A stretch of DNA of 6,245 nt, from the NCBI GenBank assembly GCA_903879825.1, contig CAIRND010000083.1:1-6245 (forward strand), in the 5' to 3' direction. The stretch comes from an uncultured Geobacteraceae bacterium (GTDB lineage: Bacteria > Desulfobacterota > Desulfuromonadia > Geobacterales > Pseudopelobacteraceae). Both the position numbers and the translations under genes were made by a program. Every line of letters starts with the position of its first letter. The stretch's first letter is position 1. This document shows, piece by piece, positions 5,646-6,245 of the stretch. A model generated the notes under the pieces. The model was given only the letters and a program-made list of their open reading frames with translations, was not told the origin of the DNA and made no database searches.

Positions 5646-6245
5646 GTGGCTATCAGCGATAAAGATTTCGAACAACTGCGTGATTTTATTTACAATATTT
5701 GCGGAATGTATTTCCACACCACCAAAAAGTATTTTTTGGAAAGCCGCCTCACCCGCCGTATGGAAGCGACAGGAGTTAAGACCTATCAGGATTATTACCT
5801 GTTACTCAGATCTCCACGCGGTTCGGAAGAGCTCAAGTTTTTAATGGATGAAATCACCACCAATGAAACCTATTTTTTCCGTAATGTTCCTCAGTTGGCT
5901 GCTCTTGAGAACAAATTGCTGCCGGAAATTGTTGAAACCAAGAACAAAATGGGCTTTCGCAAGCTGAGAATATGGAGCGCCGCATCATCTTCCGGAGAAG
6001 AGGCCTACACTATGGCTATGATTCTTCTGGAAAAGCGTTCAACATTGCTGAAAGACTGGATCATTGAAATCGTCGGAACTGATATTAATGAAACCGTTAT
6101 CGCCCAGGCCAAAGAGGGAGTATATAACGCCTATTCCGTCAGAAACATCCCCGATGTGTATAAGCGCAAGTATATCCGCGAAGATAACGGGAAATTCATC
6201 CTGTCCCCTGAAGTCAAAAAGTTTGTTACTTTCAACAAGCTCAAC
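5646..6245 (+). CDS. cheR: Chemoreceptor methyltransferase CheR, 3' end outside window
   Basis: CheR transfers methyl groups from S-adenosylmethionine to glutamates on chemoreceptors, opposing CheB during adaptation. The window holds 200 codons without a stop, beginning MAISDKDFEQLRDFIYNICG; full-length CheR is usually about 270-290 residues, so some 75 are missing. The N-terminal helical domain (about 3-75) ends in the family motif TNETYFFR (72-79). The catalytic domain follows, with SAM motif I WSAASSSGEEAY (110-121), close to the AASTGEEPY form of enteric CheR, and GTDINETVIAQAKEGVYN (144-161), whose D146 should contact SAM. The start is GTG with a strong SD. It follows cheA by 67 bases on the same strand, which suggests cotranscription. 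Whether it carries the beta-subdomain insertion or the C-terminal end typical of CheR cannot be seen here. Confidence 0.95.
   Translation, partial: MAISDKDFEQLRDFIYNICGMYFHTTKKYFLESRLTRRMEATGVKTYQDYYLLLRSPRGSEELKFLMDEITTNETYFFRNVPQLAALENKLLPEIVETKNKMGFRKLRIWSAASSSGEEAYTMAMILLEKRSTLLKDWIIEIVGTDINETVIAQAKEGVYNAYSVRNIPDVYKRKYIREDNGKFILSPEVKKFVTFNKLN

Overview
The window looks like a chromosomal piece of a motile, Gram-negative, anaerobic-type bacterium. The best guess is a Geobacter/Pelobacter-like member of the Desulfuromonadia (former Deltaproteobacteria). This rests on gene content and protein flavour: a FleQ-type sigma-54 activator beside a compact che cluster and a corrin-ring methyltransferase. 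It is inference, because no rRNA or other marker gene is present.

Layout, left to right. Positions 1-607 (minus strand) hold the first 202 codons of cobJ (precorrin-3B C17-methyltransferase, cobalamin synthesis), whose 3' end lies outside the window. A 98-base gap follows, containing a bulged hairpin. Next is a minus-strand pair, transcribed right to left: a sigma-54-dependent FleQ-like regulator (1525-2928) and, six bases downstream, an SLT-type lytic transglycosylase without a signal peptide (706-1518). The regulator's last two Glu codons form the transglycosylase's ribosome binding site, so the two are probably translationally coupled. A 252-base AT-rich divergent region (2929-3180) separates this pair from a plus-strand chemotaxis operon: cheW (3181-3675), cheA (3719-5578) and the first 200 codons of cheR (5646-6245, cut by the window edge).

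How the parts may work together. CheW couples chemoreceptors to the CheA kinase, and CheR methylates the receptors. The FleQ-like regulator probably controls flagellar and/or chemotaxis genes through RpoN, and the transglycosylase may open peptidoglycan for the flagellar rod. The most notable item is in the divergent region. The 14-mer at 2991-3004 differs at one base from the Pseudomonas FleQ-box consensus as I remember it. It overlaps the likely -35 of the regulator's own gene and is followed by a third half-site. The regulator keeps a FleQ-like recognition helix, but it has a partly degenerate receiver and seems to lack the residues FleQ uses to bind c-di-GMP.

I found no mobile element, CRISPR array, tRNA or rRNA, and no clearly new multi-gene system. 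The novelty here is mainly regulatory.
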